Notes under the pieces: model-generated
The model's database searches: none
Told to the model about the DNA's origin: nothing
The model's input: the letters and a program-made list of their open reading frames with translations, nothing else
From: Closterium sp. NIES-65
Taxonomy: Eukaryota > Streptophyta > Zygnematophyceae > Desmidiales > Closteriaceae
Direction of reading: 5' to 3'
Assembly: GCA_948144175.1 (NCBI GenBank)
Contig: CANXME010001992.1
Location: forward strand, 248,001 to 312,000
Length of the DNA stretch: 64,000 nucleotides
Made by a program: the position numbers and the translations under genes
Part shown: positions 22,701 through 29,641 of the stretch, in pieces
Layout of the letters: every line of letters begins with the position of its first letter
Position numbering within the stretch: the first letter of the stretch is position 1

Positions 22701-22897
22701 CAAATCTCGGTCTCACCAAGACCTTGACCTCGGTATACAACTGCCGCAACCTCTGCAAGGAGGACATGATCCACAACGGCGCCCTCCCAGCCATCCACGT
22801 GGACCCTGAGACCTACCAGGTCACTGCTGACGGGGCGCCGCTGACGTGTCAGCCAGCTGGCGAGCTGCCACTGGCCCAGAGCTACTTTCTGTTCTAA
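10776..22897 (+). CDS. Urease, plant-type single chain (14 exons)
   Basis: This nickel enzyme hydrolyses urea to ammonia and carbamate in the cytosol. Exons I place: 10776-10972, 11622-11773, 13025-13122, 13485-13595, 13946-14109, 14777-14978, 15616-15792, 16195-16303, 17156-17295, 18366-18595, 19254-19383, 19872-20360, 20797-20868, 22676-22897. All junctions are GT-AG and phases agree. They total 2493 nt: 830 residues plus TAA, close to the roughly 840 of plant ureases. Gamma-, beta- and alpha-like regions follow in order (about 1-100, 130-250, 265-830). Active-site residues are H388, H390, carbamylated K471, H500, H526, flap C573/H574 and D614, each exactly 19 below the jack bean number. 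Thirteen introns carry degraded copies of exon ends (listed separately); the chain uses only copies that continue into conserved sequence. UreF and UreD follow on the same strand. Confidence 0.95.
11157..11537 (+). repeat. Three relics of urease exon 2 start (intron 1)
   Basis: Copies at 11157-11216, 11292-11350 and 11462-11520 repeat the acceptor and first 59-60 bases of exon 2 (RNVLPAV...VEGTF). Each then runs into a TTTTGAGTC palindrome-like motif (11215-11234, 11350-11367, 11520-11537) that places a TGA directly after EGTF. The true exon at 11622 continues with ADGTKLVTV. The relics keep plausible acceptors, so mis-splicing to them would truncate the protein. Confidence 0.85.
11829..12915 (+). 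repeat. Relics of urease exons 2 and 3 (intron 2)
   Basis: 11829-11917 copies the 3' half of exon 2 with its donor ([15 protein letters not shown]...). A second, shorter copy lies at about 12373-12405, directly after a GGGGAT array. Copies of the exon 3 start ([16 protein letters not shown]) lie at about 12634-12700 and 12855-12915, each preceded by a CAG acceptor. The functional exon 3 is at 13025. Confidence 0.8.
12107..12372 (+). repeat. (GGGGAT)n microsatellite, urease intron 2
   Basis: About 44 hexamer units are interrupted at intervals by GGTGTT, giving a higher-order period. The array ends exactly where an exon 2 relic begins (GATGACACGAAGCTG), and the first relic upstream starts at a similar GGGGGGATGGCACC, so the array may have grown from the exon edge. 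Confidence 0.9.
13140..13410 (+). repeat. ATCGTAT and telomere-like repeats plus exon 4 relic (intron 3)
   Basis: About 13145-13225 is a degenerate (ATCGTAT)n run. About 13280-13362 is a run of CCCTCAA/CCCTTAA/CCCCAAA-like heptamers resembling degenerate plant telomere repeat. A relic of the exon 4 start ([15 protein letters not shown] then TGA) follows at 13364-13410 with its own CAG acceptor; functional exon 4 starts at 13485. Confidence 0.7.
13790..14222 (+). repeat. Relics flanking urease exon 5
   Basis: A copy of the exon 5 start ([18 protein letters not shown] then TGA) lies at about 13790-13849 upstream of the real exon at 13946-14109. A copy of its 3' end with donor ([18 protein letters not shown]) lies at about 14168-14222 downstream. 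The exon is thus bracketed on both sides by copies of its own ends. Confidence 0.8.
14325..14700 (+). repeat. Two relics of urease exon 6 start and an inverted repeat (intron 5)
   Basis: Copies of [24 protein letters not shown] lie at about 14429-14520 and 14618-14695, each with a CAG acceptor; the functional exon starts at 14777. Before the first copy, GGTTGAGACT (14325-14334) and AGTCTCAACC (14369-14378) form a 10-bp inverted repeat around a GGCGCC centre. Confidence 0.75.
15055..16053 (+). repeat. Relics of urease exon 6 and exon 7 ends (introns 6 and 7)
   Basis: 15055-15222 copies the 3' part of exon 6 with its donor-like GGGCAGGTG. In intron 7, about 15826-15912 and 15955-16053 copy the 3' part of exon 7 ([20 protein letters not shown]), each followed by a GTGAGTAT donor. 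Using these donors would need an upstream acceptor that I do not see. Confidence 0.8.
16405..17155 (+). repeat. Five relics of urease exon 9 start (intron 8)
   Basis: Tandem copies start at about 16405, 16547, 16689, 16831 and 17013; the first three intervals are exactly 142 bp. Each holds the acceptor CAG plus [20 protein letters not shown]... and then diverges at CTGCATCCCATACTTCC, whereas the functional exon (17156-17295) continues with [14 protein letters not shown]. The unit therefore spans intron end plus exon start. Confidence 0.9.
17326..17960 (+). repeat. 14-bp CCCCATCAGGTTCC minisatellite (intron 9)
   Basis: Roughly 45 units of CCCCATCAGGTTCC occur, with AGCTTCC, AAGTTCC and shortened variants. 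The array ends at the first exon 10 relic (about 17964). Each unit contains CAGGT, so it offers many weak splice-site-like sequences. Confidence 0.9.
17964..18300 (+). repeat. Two relics of urease exon 10 start (intron 9)
   Basis: Copies at about 17964-18075 and 18163-18300 repeat [25 protein letters not shown], including the nickel-ligand lysine region, each with an upstream CAG acceptor. The functional exon starts at 18366 and continues through the IHTDTLNES histidine. The second relic covers nearly the whole first half of the exon. Confidence 0.85.
18665..19170 (+). repeat. Relics of urease exon 10 end and exon 11 start (intron 10)
   Basis: About 18665-18723 copies the exon 10 end with donor ([17 protein letters not shown]). 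Copies of the exon 11 start ([26 protein letters not shown]) lie at about 18850-18887, 18931-18995 and 19107-19165, each after CGCAG or TGCAG. The first two are separated by a perfect 30-bp palindrome. Confidence 0.85.
18895..18924. repeat. Perfect 30-bp palindrome
   Basis: The core TTTTGAGACGTCTCAAAA is extended by six matching bases on each side. It lies exactly between two copies of the urease exon 11 start. Same core pattern as at 20506, 20552 and 57994, but with ACGT at the centre. Confidence 0.95.
19460..19800 (+). repeat. Relics of urease exon 11 end and exon 12 start (intron 11)
   Basis: About 19460-19509 and 19570-19633 copy the exon 11 end ([13 protein letters not shown]) with GGTATG or GGTGGG donor-like ends. 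About 19742-19800 copies the exon 12 start ([19 protein letters not shown]) with its CAG; this includes the flap Cys-His. The functional exon 12 starts at 19872. Confidence 0.85.
20405..20609 (+). repeat. Three relics of urease exon 12 end with palindromes (intron 12)
   Basis: About 20426-20505, 20528-20551 and 20574-20609 copy the exon 12 end ([12 protein letters not shown]). Between them lie two identical 22-bp perfect palindromes (20506-20527 and 20552-20573) with core TTTTGAGGCGCCTCAAAA; a decayed one (TTTTGAGTCCACTCACAA, 20405-20422) precedes the first relic. Every breakpoint here carries the motif. Confidence 0.9.
21090..22620 (+). repeat. Three relics of urease exon 14 start (intron 13)
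   Basis: Copies of LCHE.GSAANL...[17 protein letters not shown] lie at about 21090-21180, 22316-22420 and 22516-22620, each with an ACCAG acceptor. The functional exon is 22676-22897. The first relic runs straight into the 20-bp array that repeats its last bases. Confidence 0.85.
21178..22273 (+). repeat. 20-bp minisatellite derived from urease exon 14
   Basis: About 55 units of GAGGATATGATCCACAGCTG. The unit matches the exon 14 sequence encoding EDMIH (GAGGACATGATCCACAAC), so the array appears to be an amplified exon fragment. A block of variant units (GTGGATGTG, GTGGATATG) recurs about 380 bp apart, showing a later segmental duplication. The array is open on the minus strand in all frames but is not a credible protein. 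Confidence 0.95.
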
Positions 22898-23235
22898 GAG
22901 GGTAGGGGGTGGGGCCGGGGGTTGGTAGGGGGAAGACGTAGAGGATAAAGACGGGGTGCTGTAGATAGGAATTCAGGGGAATATTTAGTAATTTTCAGAG
23001 ACTGAAACACTTGGGGTAGCAAGAAAGCAGGAGGGTAGCTGCTGTTGGTGAGTACTCCTCCTTTGTCCCTCTTTGTAGAACAAGGAAGGTGAAATTGGGA
23101 GATAGATCGTCAAGAGCAACAAGCAAAAGGTCAAGAGCAGCTGGAGTCAGGAGACCCAGCAGGAGCACGGTATGCGAAGGGGGAGCATCACCCAAGCCTC
23201 GCTATTGGGTGAGGTATCCAAGGAGCACAAGAAGC
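22898..23235 (+). other. Urease-UreF intergenic gap
   Basis: 338 bp hold the urease 3' UTR and presumably the UreF promoter and 5' UTR. It is G-rich after the stop. An AATATTTAGTAAT stretch near 22980 could be a polyadenylation region. No gene is seen. Confidence 0.5.
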
Positions 23236-26200
23236 ATGGAGCGTCAAGGGCAGCAGGGGAAGCAGGAGGAGAGGCGGCAGGGGGCAGCAACAGCAACCCC
23301 GCCCCTGCCATCGGAGTGGGCGGTGTGGCAGCTGCTGGACTCGCTGCTGCCTGCTGGTAGCTTCGCGCACTCGCTGGGGCTGGAAGCAGCAGCTCGAGCA
23401 GGCTTCCTTGGTGCCGCTGGCAGAGGGGCAGGGAGAGGATTAGGTGGTGCAGGGAGAGGAGCAGGTGGGGCAGGGGGGGTTGGCAGTATGGGTGACAGGG
23501 GCGAGGGAAGGAGTGATATGGTAACGTCGCTGCGAGTGTTTGTGCTCACGGCCGTGCATGCCAACGCTGCTCTGCTGCTGCCCTTTGTTGCCACTGCGCA
23601 TTGGATCACGAGTGCTAGCATGAGTGCCTCGGCGTGTGGGAATGCTTCAGCAGCTGCCGTGGCAGCACCAGCAGCAGGAGTAGCATCAGCAGGAGCTGGC
23701 AGCAGGGACACACCAGAGGAAGGTACAGCAGCAGGATCTGCACCAGCGGGCATAGCAGTGGCAGGGTCAACAGCTGCAGGATTAGGAGACAACCATTTTT
23801 CTTTTGACGAGCCAGTTCTTCAGCCAATAGTGGAGCGACACGTGGCACGTGGCGCATTTGGTGATGCCCTGGCAGCTGCTGACAGCTGTCTCAACGCCAT
23901 GCTGGCGAATGACGTGGCACGCAAGGTATGTAGGGGGTGGGGTGCTTATGGGGGGAGGGAGGTGGTATGACTTGGGGCATGGGGGGATAATCATGGCAGG
24001 TTATGGCATCATGTGCTGTGCTGCGCATACTGTGAATGGCATGGCAGATGGCGAATGTATCATACGGCATACACCATGCCCACACGGCGGCATACCATGC
24101 CTCCCTTCCATTTCCAACTCTCATGCCCCACCGCGTGCCATCGTCCCCCCAGGTCTCGCTCTCTCAGGGCTCTGCCTTGATTGCGCCGCCACTCACTGAC
24201 TTCCCTCAACCCCTCTCCCCTGCTCCCCTACTCGCCGCCTCAACCCCTCTCCCCTGCTCCCCTACTCGCCGCCTCAACCCCTCTCCCCTGCTCCCCTACT
24301 CGCCGCCTCAACCCCTCTCCCCTGCTCCCCTACTCGCCGCCTCAACCCCTCTCCCCTGCTCCCCTACTCGCCGCCTCAACCCCTCTCCCCTGCTCCCCTA
24401 CTCGCCGCCTCAACCCCTCTCCCCTGCTCCCCTACTCGCCGCCTCAACCCCTCTCCCCTGCTCCCCTACTCGCCGCCTCAACCCCTCTCCCCTGCTCCCC
24501 TACTCGCCGCCTCAACCCCTCTCCCCTGCTCCCCTACTCGCCGCCTCAACCCCTCTCCCCTGCTCCCCTACTCGCCGCCTCAACCGCTCTCCCCTGCTCC
24601 CCTACTCGCCGCCTCAACCCTCTCCCCTGCTCCCCTACTCGCCGCCTCAACCGCTCTCCCCTGCTCCCCTACTCGCCGCCTCAACCCTCTCCCCTGCTCC
24701 CCTACTCGCCGCCTCAACCCCTCTCCCCTGCTCCCCTACTCGCCGCCTCAACCCCTCTCCCCTGCTTCCCTACTCGCCGCCTCAACCCCTCTCCCCTGCT
24801 CCCCTACTCGCCGCCTCAACCCTCTCCCCTGCTCCCCTACTCGCCGCCTCAACCGCTCTCCCCTGCTCCCCTACTCGCCGCCTCAACCCCTCTCCCCTGC
24901 TCCCCTACTCGCCGCCTCAACCCCTCTCCCCTGCTTCCCTACTCGCCGCCTCAACCCCTCTCCCCTGCTCCCCTACTCGCCGCCTCAACCCCTCTCCCCT
25001 GCTCCCCTACTCGCCGCCTCAACCCCTCTCCCCTGCTTCCCTACTCGCCGCCTCAACCCCTCTCCCCTGCTCCCCTACTCGCCACCTCAACCCCTCTCCC
25101 CTGCTCCCCTACTCGCCGCCTCAACCCCTCTCCCCTGCTCCCCTACTCGCCGCCTCAACCCCTCTCCCCTGCTCCCCTACTCGCCGCCTCAACCCCTCTC
25201 CCCTGCTCCCCTACTCGCCGCCTCAACCCCTCTCCCCTGCTTCCCTACTCGCCGCCTCAACCCCTCTCCCCTGCTCCCCTACTCGCCGCCTCAACCCTTC
25301 TCCCCTGCTCCCCTACTCGCCGCCTCAACCCCTCTCCCCTGCTCCCCTACTCGCCGCCTCAACCCCTCTCCCCTGCTCCCCTACTCGCCGCCTCAACCCC
25401 TCTCCCCTGCTTCCCTACTCGCCGCCTCAACCCCTCTCCCCTGCTCCCCTACTCGCCGCCTCAACCCCTCTCCCCTGCTCCCCTACTCGCCGCCTCAACC
25501 CCTCTCCCCTGCTCCCCTACTCGCCGCCTCAACCCCTCTCCCCTGCTTCCCTACTCGCCGCCTCAACCCCTCTCCCCTGCTCCCCTACTCGCCGCCTCAA
25601 CCCCTCTCCCCTGCTCCCCTACTCGCCGCCTCAACCCCTCTCCCCTGCTCCCCTACTCGCCGCCTCAACCCCTCTCCCCTGCTCCCCTACTCGCCGCCTC
25701 AACCCCTCTCCCCTGCTCCCCTACTCGCCGCCTCAACCCCTCTCCCCTGCTCCCCTACTCGCCGCCTCAACCCCTCTCCCCTGCTTCCCTACTCGCCGCC
25801 TCAACCCCTCTCCCCTGCTCCCCTACTCGCCGCCTCAACCCCTCTCCCCTGCTCCCCTACTCGCCGCCTCAACCCCTCTCCCCTGCTCCCCTACTCGCCG
25901 CCTCAACCCCTCTCCCCTGCTCCCCTACTCGCCGCCTCAACCCCTCTCCCCTGCTCGCACACGTGCTGCTGTGCTCCTATTCCCCACCACATCGCCTCCC
26001 AGGTCTCCCTCTCTCAGGGCTCTGCCTTGCTTCGGGTCGCCTCCACAGTCTTCCCAGAGGCCTCTCCCTTGCTCTCGACCTATCGCACGAGGACACGTCA
26101 GCAGGGTCAACCAATTCAACCCAGTCAACCAAGTCAACCGTCTATAAGCACCTCATCTCCTCGTGCGTACGGCCATCACGCGGTGATCTTCGGAGCTCTC

Positions 26201-26671
26201 TGCGGGTGCCTCTCCATCCCGCTGCCCTCCGCCCTGCGAGGCCTCGTCTACTGCGCCCTCAGGGACTGCCTGTCTGCTGCCACGCGGCTCAACCTGATTG
26301 GCCCGCTCCAGGCCGCGGGGATGCAGAGGGAGATGGTGAGGGACGCGGAGAGGATAGTGGTGGACGTGGGAGGAGGGGATGGGGGAGGTGGGGATGCGGG
26401 TCAAAGATATAGGGGCGGAGGGGGTTTTGGTGAGGATTTCGGAGGAATGCAGAGGGAGATGGTGAGGGACGCTGAGAGGATAGTGGTGGACGTGGGAGGA
26501 GGGGATAGGGGTCACATATACGGGAGCGGAGGGGGTGGTGGTGGGAATGTGGGAGGACCAAGGGATGAACTCATGCCGCTACGCATGGATGCAGCATGTC
26601 AGGTGGGGCCAATGGTGGAGATCATTCAGGCAGGGCATGCAGTGCTAACCAGCAGGCTTTTCCTTTCTTGA
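23236..26671 (+). CDS. Urease accessory protein UreF (2 exons)
   Basis: UreF works with UreD and UreG to deliver nickel and CO2 to apo-urease. Exons are 23236-23925 and 26003-26671 (phase 0, GT-AG), giving 452 residues. Exon 1 has WQLLDSLLPAGSFAHSLGLE (residues 32-51), typical of the UreF start, then NHFSFDEPVLQPIVERHVAR-like helices. Exon 2 has SLSQGSALLRVA, a GH..VIFGALCG core, LRDCLSAATRLNLIGPLQA and the C-terminal CQVGPMVEIIQAGHAVLTSRLF. Typical UreF is about half as long; the excess is Gly/Ala-rich loops (about residues 55-90 and 135-180), a Gln-rich stretch early in exon 2, and an in-frame repeat of MQREMVRDAERIVVDVGGGD (about 26320 and 26449). The start ATG at 23236 gives a short leader before the conserved block. 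The large intron holds a minisatellite. About 340 bp separates it from each neighbour. Confidence 0.9.
24153..24180 (+). repeat. Relic of UreF exon 2 start
   Basis: VSLSQGSAL is repeated here after a CCCCCCAG acceptor, 1.85 kb upstream of functional exon 2 at 26003. It directly precedes the 34-bp array. It is the same kind of acceptor-plus-exon-start copy as in the urease gene. Confidence 0.85.
24203..25955 (+). repeat. 34-bp minisatellite in UreF intron
   Basis: About 52 units of a C/T-rich 34-mer (CCTCAACCCCTCTCCCCTGC followed by TCCCCTACTCGCCG) with few variants (CTTCCC, ACCGCTC, one-base deletions). Because 34 is not a multiple of three and the unit lacks stops, two plus-strand frames stay open for about 2 kb; this is a by-product, not a protein. 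It fills nearly the entire intron between the relic and exon 2. Confidence 0.95.
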
Positions 26672-27011
26672 TTGACCAGCATTGACTTGGTTGAACACGT
26701 CGTGATCAAGTGTCCTCGGGTGTGTCTTAAAAGGTTAATCAGGTGTGGAAGAGAGGGGCGAGATGGAGGAGGCACATTCTAGGGGGAAGGGACAGGCACC
26801 AGGAACCGGGAGAGGAAATGGGAGAGGAACAGAGATAGAATCAGAGAGGCAAGCAGGGGGGCAATCAGGTGCAGTGCGTGAAAGTAGCTCTGTGCATGGT
26901 AGTGTGCAGCCAAGTCCGCATGTTGGTGGGGCAGAAGTAGTGGCTGCGACAGCCACAACAGCAGCGGCGACAGCAGCTACAACTGCAGGTGCAGGTGTGC
27001 AGCGGGGCGGC
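26672..27011 (+). other. UreF-UreD intergenic gap
   Basis: 340 bp of purine-rich DNA. An in-frame ATG at 26763 would extend UreD by 83 low-complexity residues (Gly/Ala/Thr-rich), but homologous plant proteins start close to the conserved block, so I take this as promoter and 5' UTR. Confidence 0.5.
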
Positions 27012-28759
27012 ATGGATTGGACTGGAGTGCTGGTGGTGGAGCTGGTGGGCGGCCGCAGCACAGCGACAAGGAGCTTCTGTCGCTACCCGCTCAAGATCAT
27101 GCTTCCATCCAAGGTGCGTGGTGTTTGGTGCAATTTATGTCCTGCATTTTCTCCAAAATTCCTTCCCTAACGTCTCTGCCTCTTTTCTCCCCAACCCCAG
27201 GTCGCAGCCTCAGGGGTGGATGTAGTGTGGGCATACATAATCACCTATGGGGGCGGCATAGTGGCGGGAGACAAAATGACTCTGTCCTGTGCGGTGCAGT
27301 GCGGTGCCACGGCCGTGTTCACCTCGCAGGCATCTACCAAGATCTTCCACTCCATGCCGGGTGAGTGTAATGTGCTGTGCCAAGCTGACTAAACGAATTT
27401 TGAGTCCCCCTGCCTCTCCCTGCTTCCTCTGTGCCCTTCCTTCCCCTTTTGCCATCCTTACTTTCTTCTCTCTCTTTTGCTCCCATCCTTCTGGTGCCCC
27501 TCGCTCCTGTCTTCCTCCCTCCCTCCTGCTACATATCTCCTGTCTTCCTCCCTCCCTCTCTCCTGCTACATATCTCCTTTCTTTTTACTGTACTCTCAGG
27601 CACTCCACCAGCCCGCCAGCTCATCACCGCGACCATCCAGCTTGGCGCCTTGTTGGCGGTGCTTCCCGAGCCAATCACATGCTTCCGAGAGTCGCAGTAC
27701 CAGCAGCTGCAGAGCATCCACGTGGCGCCAGGTGGCAGCCTCATATTGGTCGACTGGCTGACGAGTGGGCGGCGAGATCGAGGGGAGGTGTGGGAGATGG
27801 AGTGTTACGAGAGTTGTAACCGTGTCTATCGGGACGAAGAGGAGATCCCTCTAGTCTTCGACAAGGTTAGTTTCGTTTCATGCTTTCATTGACTGCCCTT
27901 TTTACATGATTGTCTCCTGATTTTTTCTATCTGCTGTTTCAAAGCTAACTTCACAAAGCAGTCATATTTGGCACATCGGTGTTTCTATGTATACATACAG
28001 TCTTCTTGTTCTTCTCCATGCATCCAATTGCAATGGTGCAGGTGAAGCTGTCAGCCAATGCGGTGGTGCCACCTGGACAGCAGCTGGAGGGCATCCATGT
28101 GCTCACCACCATTATTGTCCTGGGGTGAGTGCTAGATCACCCTCGATATAATGGGTTGTTACTATCTTTCACTTATTGCCGCAGATGGAGTGCGTCGGAC
28201 GGTCCTTTCATTTACTTGTCTCATCTCTCACCACCCATACCATCCTTCCCCTCCCCCCTCCCTCTCTTCCCCCAATCCAGTCCACGCACAGAGGCAATGA
28301 GGGCCCACCTAAAGGCAGCAGTGGCGCAGGCAGCAGCTGCAGCGTTCAACCCAAGGAGGAGCAGCAGGGGTTATTCCTCCTCTGCTTCCTCGCCTTCCCC
28401 TTCTGCCACCTCTGCCCCGTCTGCTGGGTTATCTGGTGGTGTGGAGAGCACAGTGTGGGGTTGTTCGTCTGATATGGGACATGTGAGTCTTCATGTTGGT
28501 GCATGTTACAGAGTGCTTACAATGTGTTGCTCTTTCCTGATCTATTGTGCTGCATATTCGTGTACGCAGTCACGTGCTCGTTTCTTTCTCCCGGAAATGT
28601 AACTGTTCTGTCTATCCTACTTCACCTTCCATTGTTATGCAGGATGATTTGCTTGTTGTGCGCCTTGCTGCTGGAGACGCAAGTGCCATGTACCATTTCC
28701 TGGCAACAAACATAAATCCTCTTGTTCCACAAATCGGTTGCAATCCATACAAAGATTGA
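27012..28759 (+). CDS. Urease accessory protein UreD (6 exons)
   Basis: UreD binds apo-urease and recruits UreF and UreG for nickel loading. Exons: 27012-27113, 27201-27360, 27600-27865, 28042-28124, 28281-28482, 28643-28759; all introns are GT-AG and phases agree, giving 309 residues plus TGA, the usual size. Conserved blocks are VGGRSTATRSFCRYPLK (residues 12-28), YIITYGGGIVAGD, VFTSQASTKIF, AVLPEPITCF..S.Y.Q.Q and LILVDWLTSGRRDRGE. The start at 27012 is chosen because LVVELVGGRST follows directly; an upstream in-frame ATG (26763) adds only low-complexity sequence. Intron 3 (27361-27599, between the second and third exons) has a short tandem duplication of a C/T-rich stretch. It is the third gene of the urease cluster. 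Confidence 0.93.
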
Positions 28760-28861
28760 GCACTTCCTGCACTAACTTGTGTTCCATTCTAATGTTGGAA
28801 ACTTCTAGGACAAGGAAGATGATAAATGTAGTCTTTCTGTTTGCTGTGTGATCATGCAACT

Positions 28862-29188
28862 TGTTATGGGTGCAATGGATCGAAGTAGCGAGAATTGCAC
28901 TAAGGTGTCAAACGAGTACAAAATGTGAGCAAAGGCATGAGCGAACATTTATACGCGAAACATGCAAACGGTAACGCGGTGCGTGCAAGCTAGCTAGTGC
29001 TACGCTGGCAGCGAGGTTCGGGCTAGTTCCGAAGCGTAGGCTGACACGGCCGGTCCAGCAGTGCGAGGTTTGGTGAAACAGTGCGCGCGGAGTCGGCGAA
29101 GCCCCGTTAGCAGTTACGGGCGAACAAGGGCTGCTGCTGTACGCGATGTTGCAGGGCGCGCTAAGGAATATCGAGAAATTTCCTTACA
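28862..29188 (-). repeat. Gypsy-2 3' LTR
   Basis: 327 bp, about 94% identical to 56578-56904. On the minus strand it starts TGTAAGGAAATTTC, close to the start of the Gypsy-1 LTR (TGTAAGGAAATTTCC), supporting a related family. Confidence 0.93.
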
Positions 29189-29190
29189 CT

Positions 29191-29223
<33 letters not shown>

Positions 29224-29230
29224 AAGAAGC
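29189..29230 (-). other. Gypsy-2 polypurine tract with 30-nt G run
   Basis: On the minus strand a run of 30 G (plus-strand C at 29192-29221) followed by GTAG abuts the 3' LTR. The matching tract in Gypsy-1 has 8 G, so the run has expanded or is uncertain in the assembly. Confidence 0.8.
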
Positions 29231-29238
29231 CCCCTCTG

Positions 29239-29321
29239 CTACACGTGTGCGTATATATCGCGGAAACCCCGGCTCCTCAGGTACACTTGCAGGGCAGGGT
29301 GGTTTTTGATGTTGTCCAGGG
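29239..29321 (-). pseudogene. Gypsy-2 Pol C-terminus (split off by Copia-C)
   Basis: The minus-strand frame that stops at Copia-C (EDSWVP, chromodomain) resumes here as DNIKNHPALQVYLRSRGF and ends at TAG 29239-29241. The tail corresponds to the [17 protein letters not shown] region of Gypsy-1, so Copia-C entered the last 30 codons of pol. Confidence 0.8.
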
Positions 29322-29431
29322 TGTCAGAATGAGGAATGGGTGTTGCATTGATGTTGGTTGGGGTACATATGACAAACCCTAACTTCTGTACCCCCTAAGA
29401 CAAACCTCACTACAGGCTACAACATTTGACA
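29322..29431 (-). repeat. Copia-C 3' LTR
   Basis: 110 bp, TGTCAG...TTTGACA, identical to 36515-36624. A polypurine stretch (minus-strand ATGGGGGTG) abuts its inner edge. Confidence 0.93.
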
Positions 29432-29641
29432 CACCCCCATAGCCTAAGTGAGGGGTGTCTAGCAAAAAACAAAAAAAAAAAGAGTACGGTCACAAGACCA
29501 GTCCAAAAGAAAACAAAGCTCAGGGTGGATCACAACGTCACCACACACTCTGAGCACAAGCAACAGTGGCCACAAGGCCAGTCCAAGAGATCACAAGTAT
29601 ATATAGTAAATGTACAGACGAAGCAGGCAATAAACTCAAGT

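Noticed and set aside
17326-25955. Repeat arrays as possible CRISPR
   Set aside because: Units are directly abutting without unique spacers, lie in eukaryotic introns and have no cas genes nearby.
24036-26412. Two plus-strand open frames of about 700 codons (Pro/Leu/Ser-rich)
   Set aside because: They follow from a stop-free 34-bp repeat in the UreF intron. The conserved UreF frame needs splicing from 23925 to 26003.
10776-28759. Bacterial urease operon or contamination
   Set aside because: Urease is a fused single chain, all three genes have introns with GT-AG junctions, and eukaryotic LTR elements flank the cluster.
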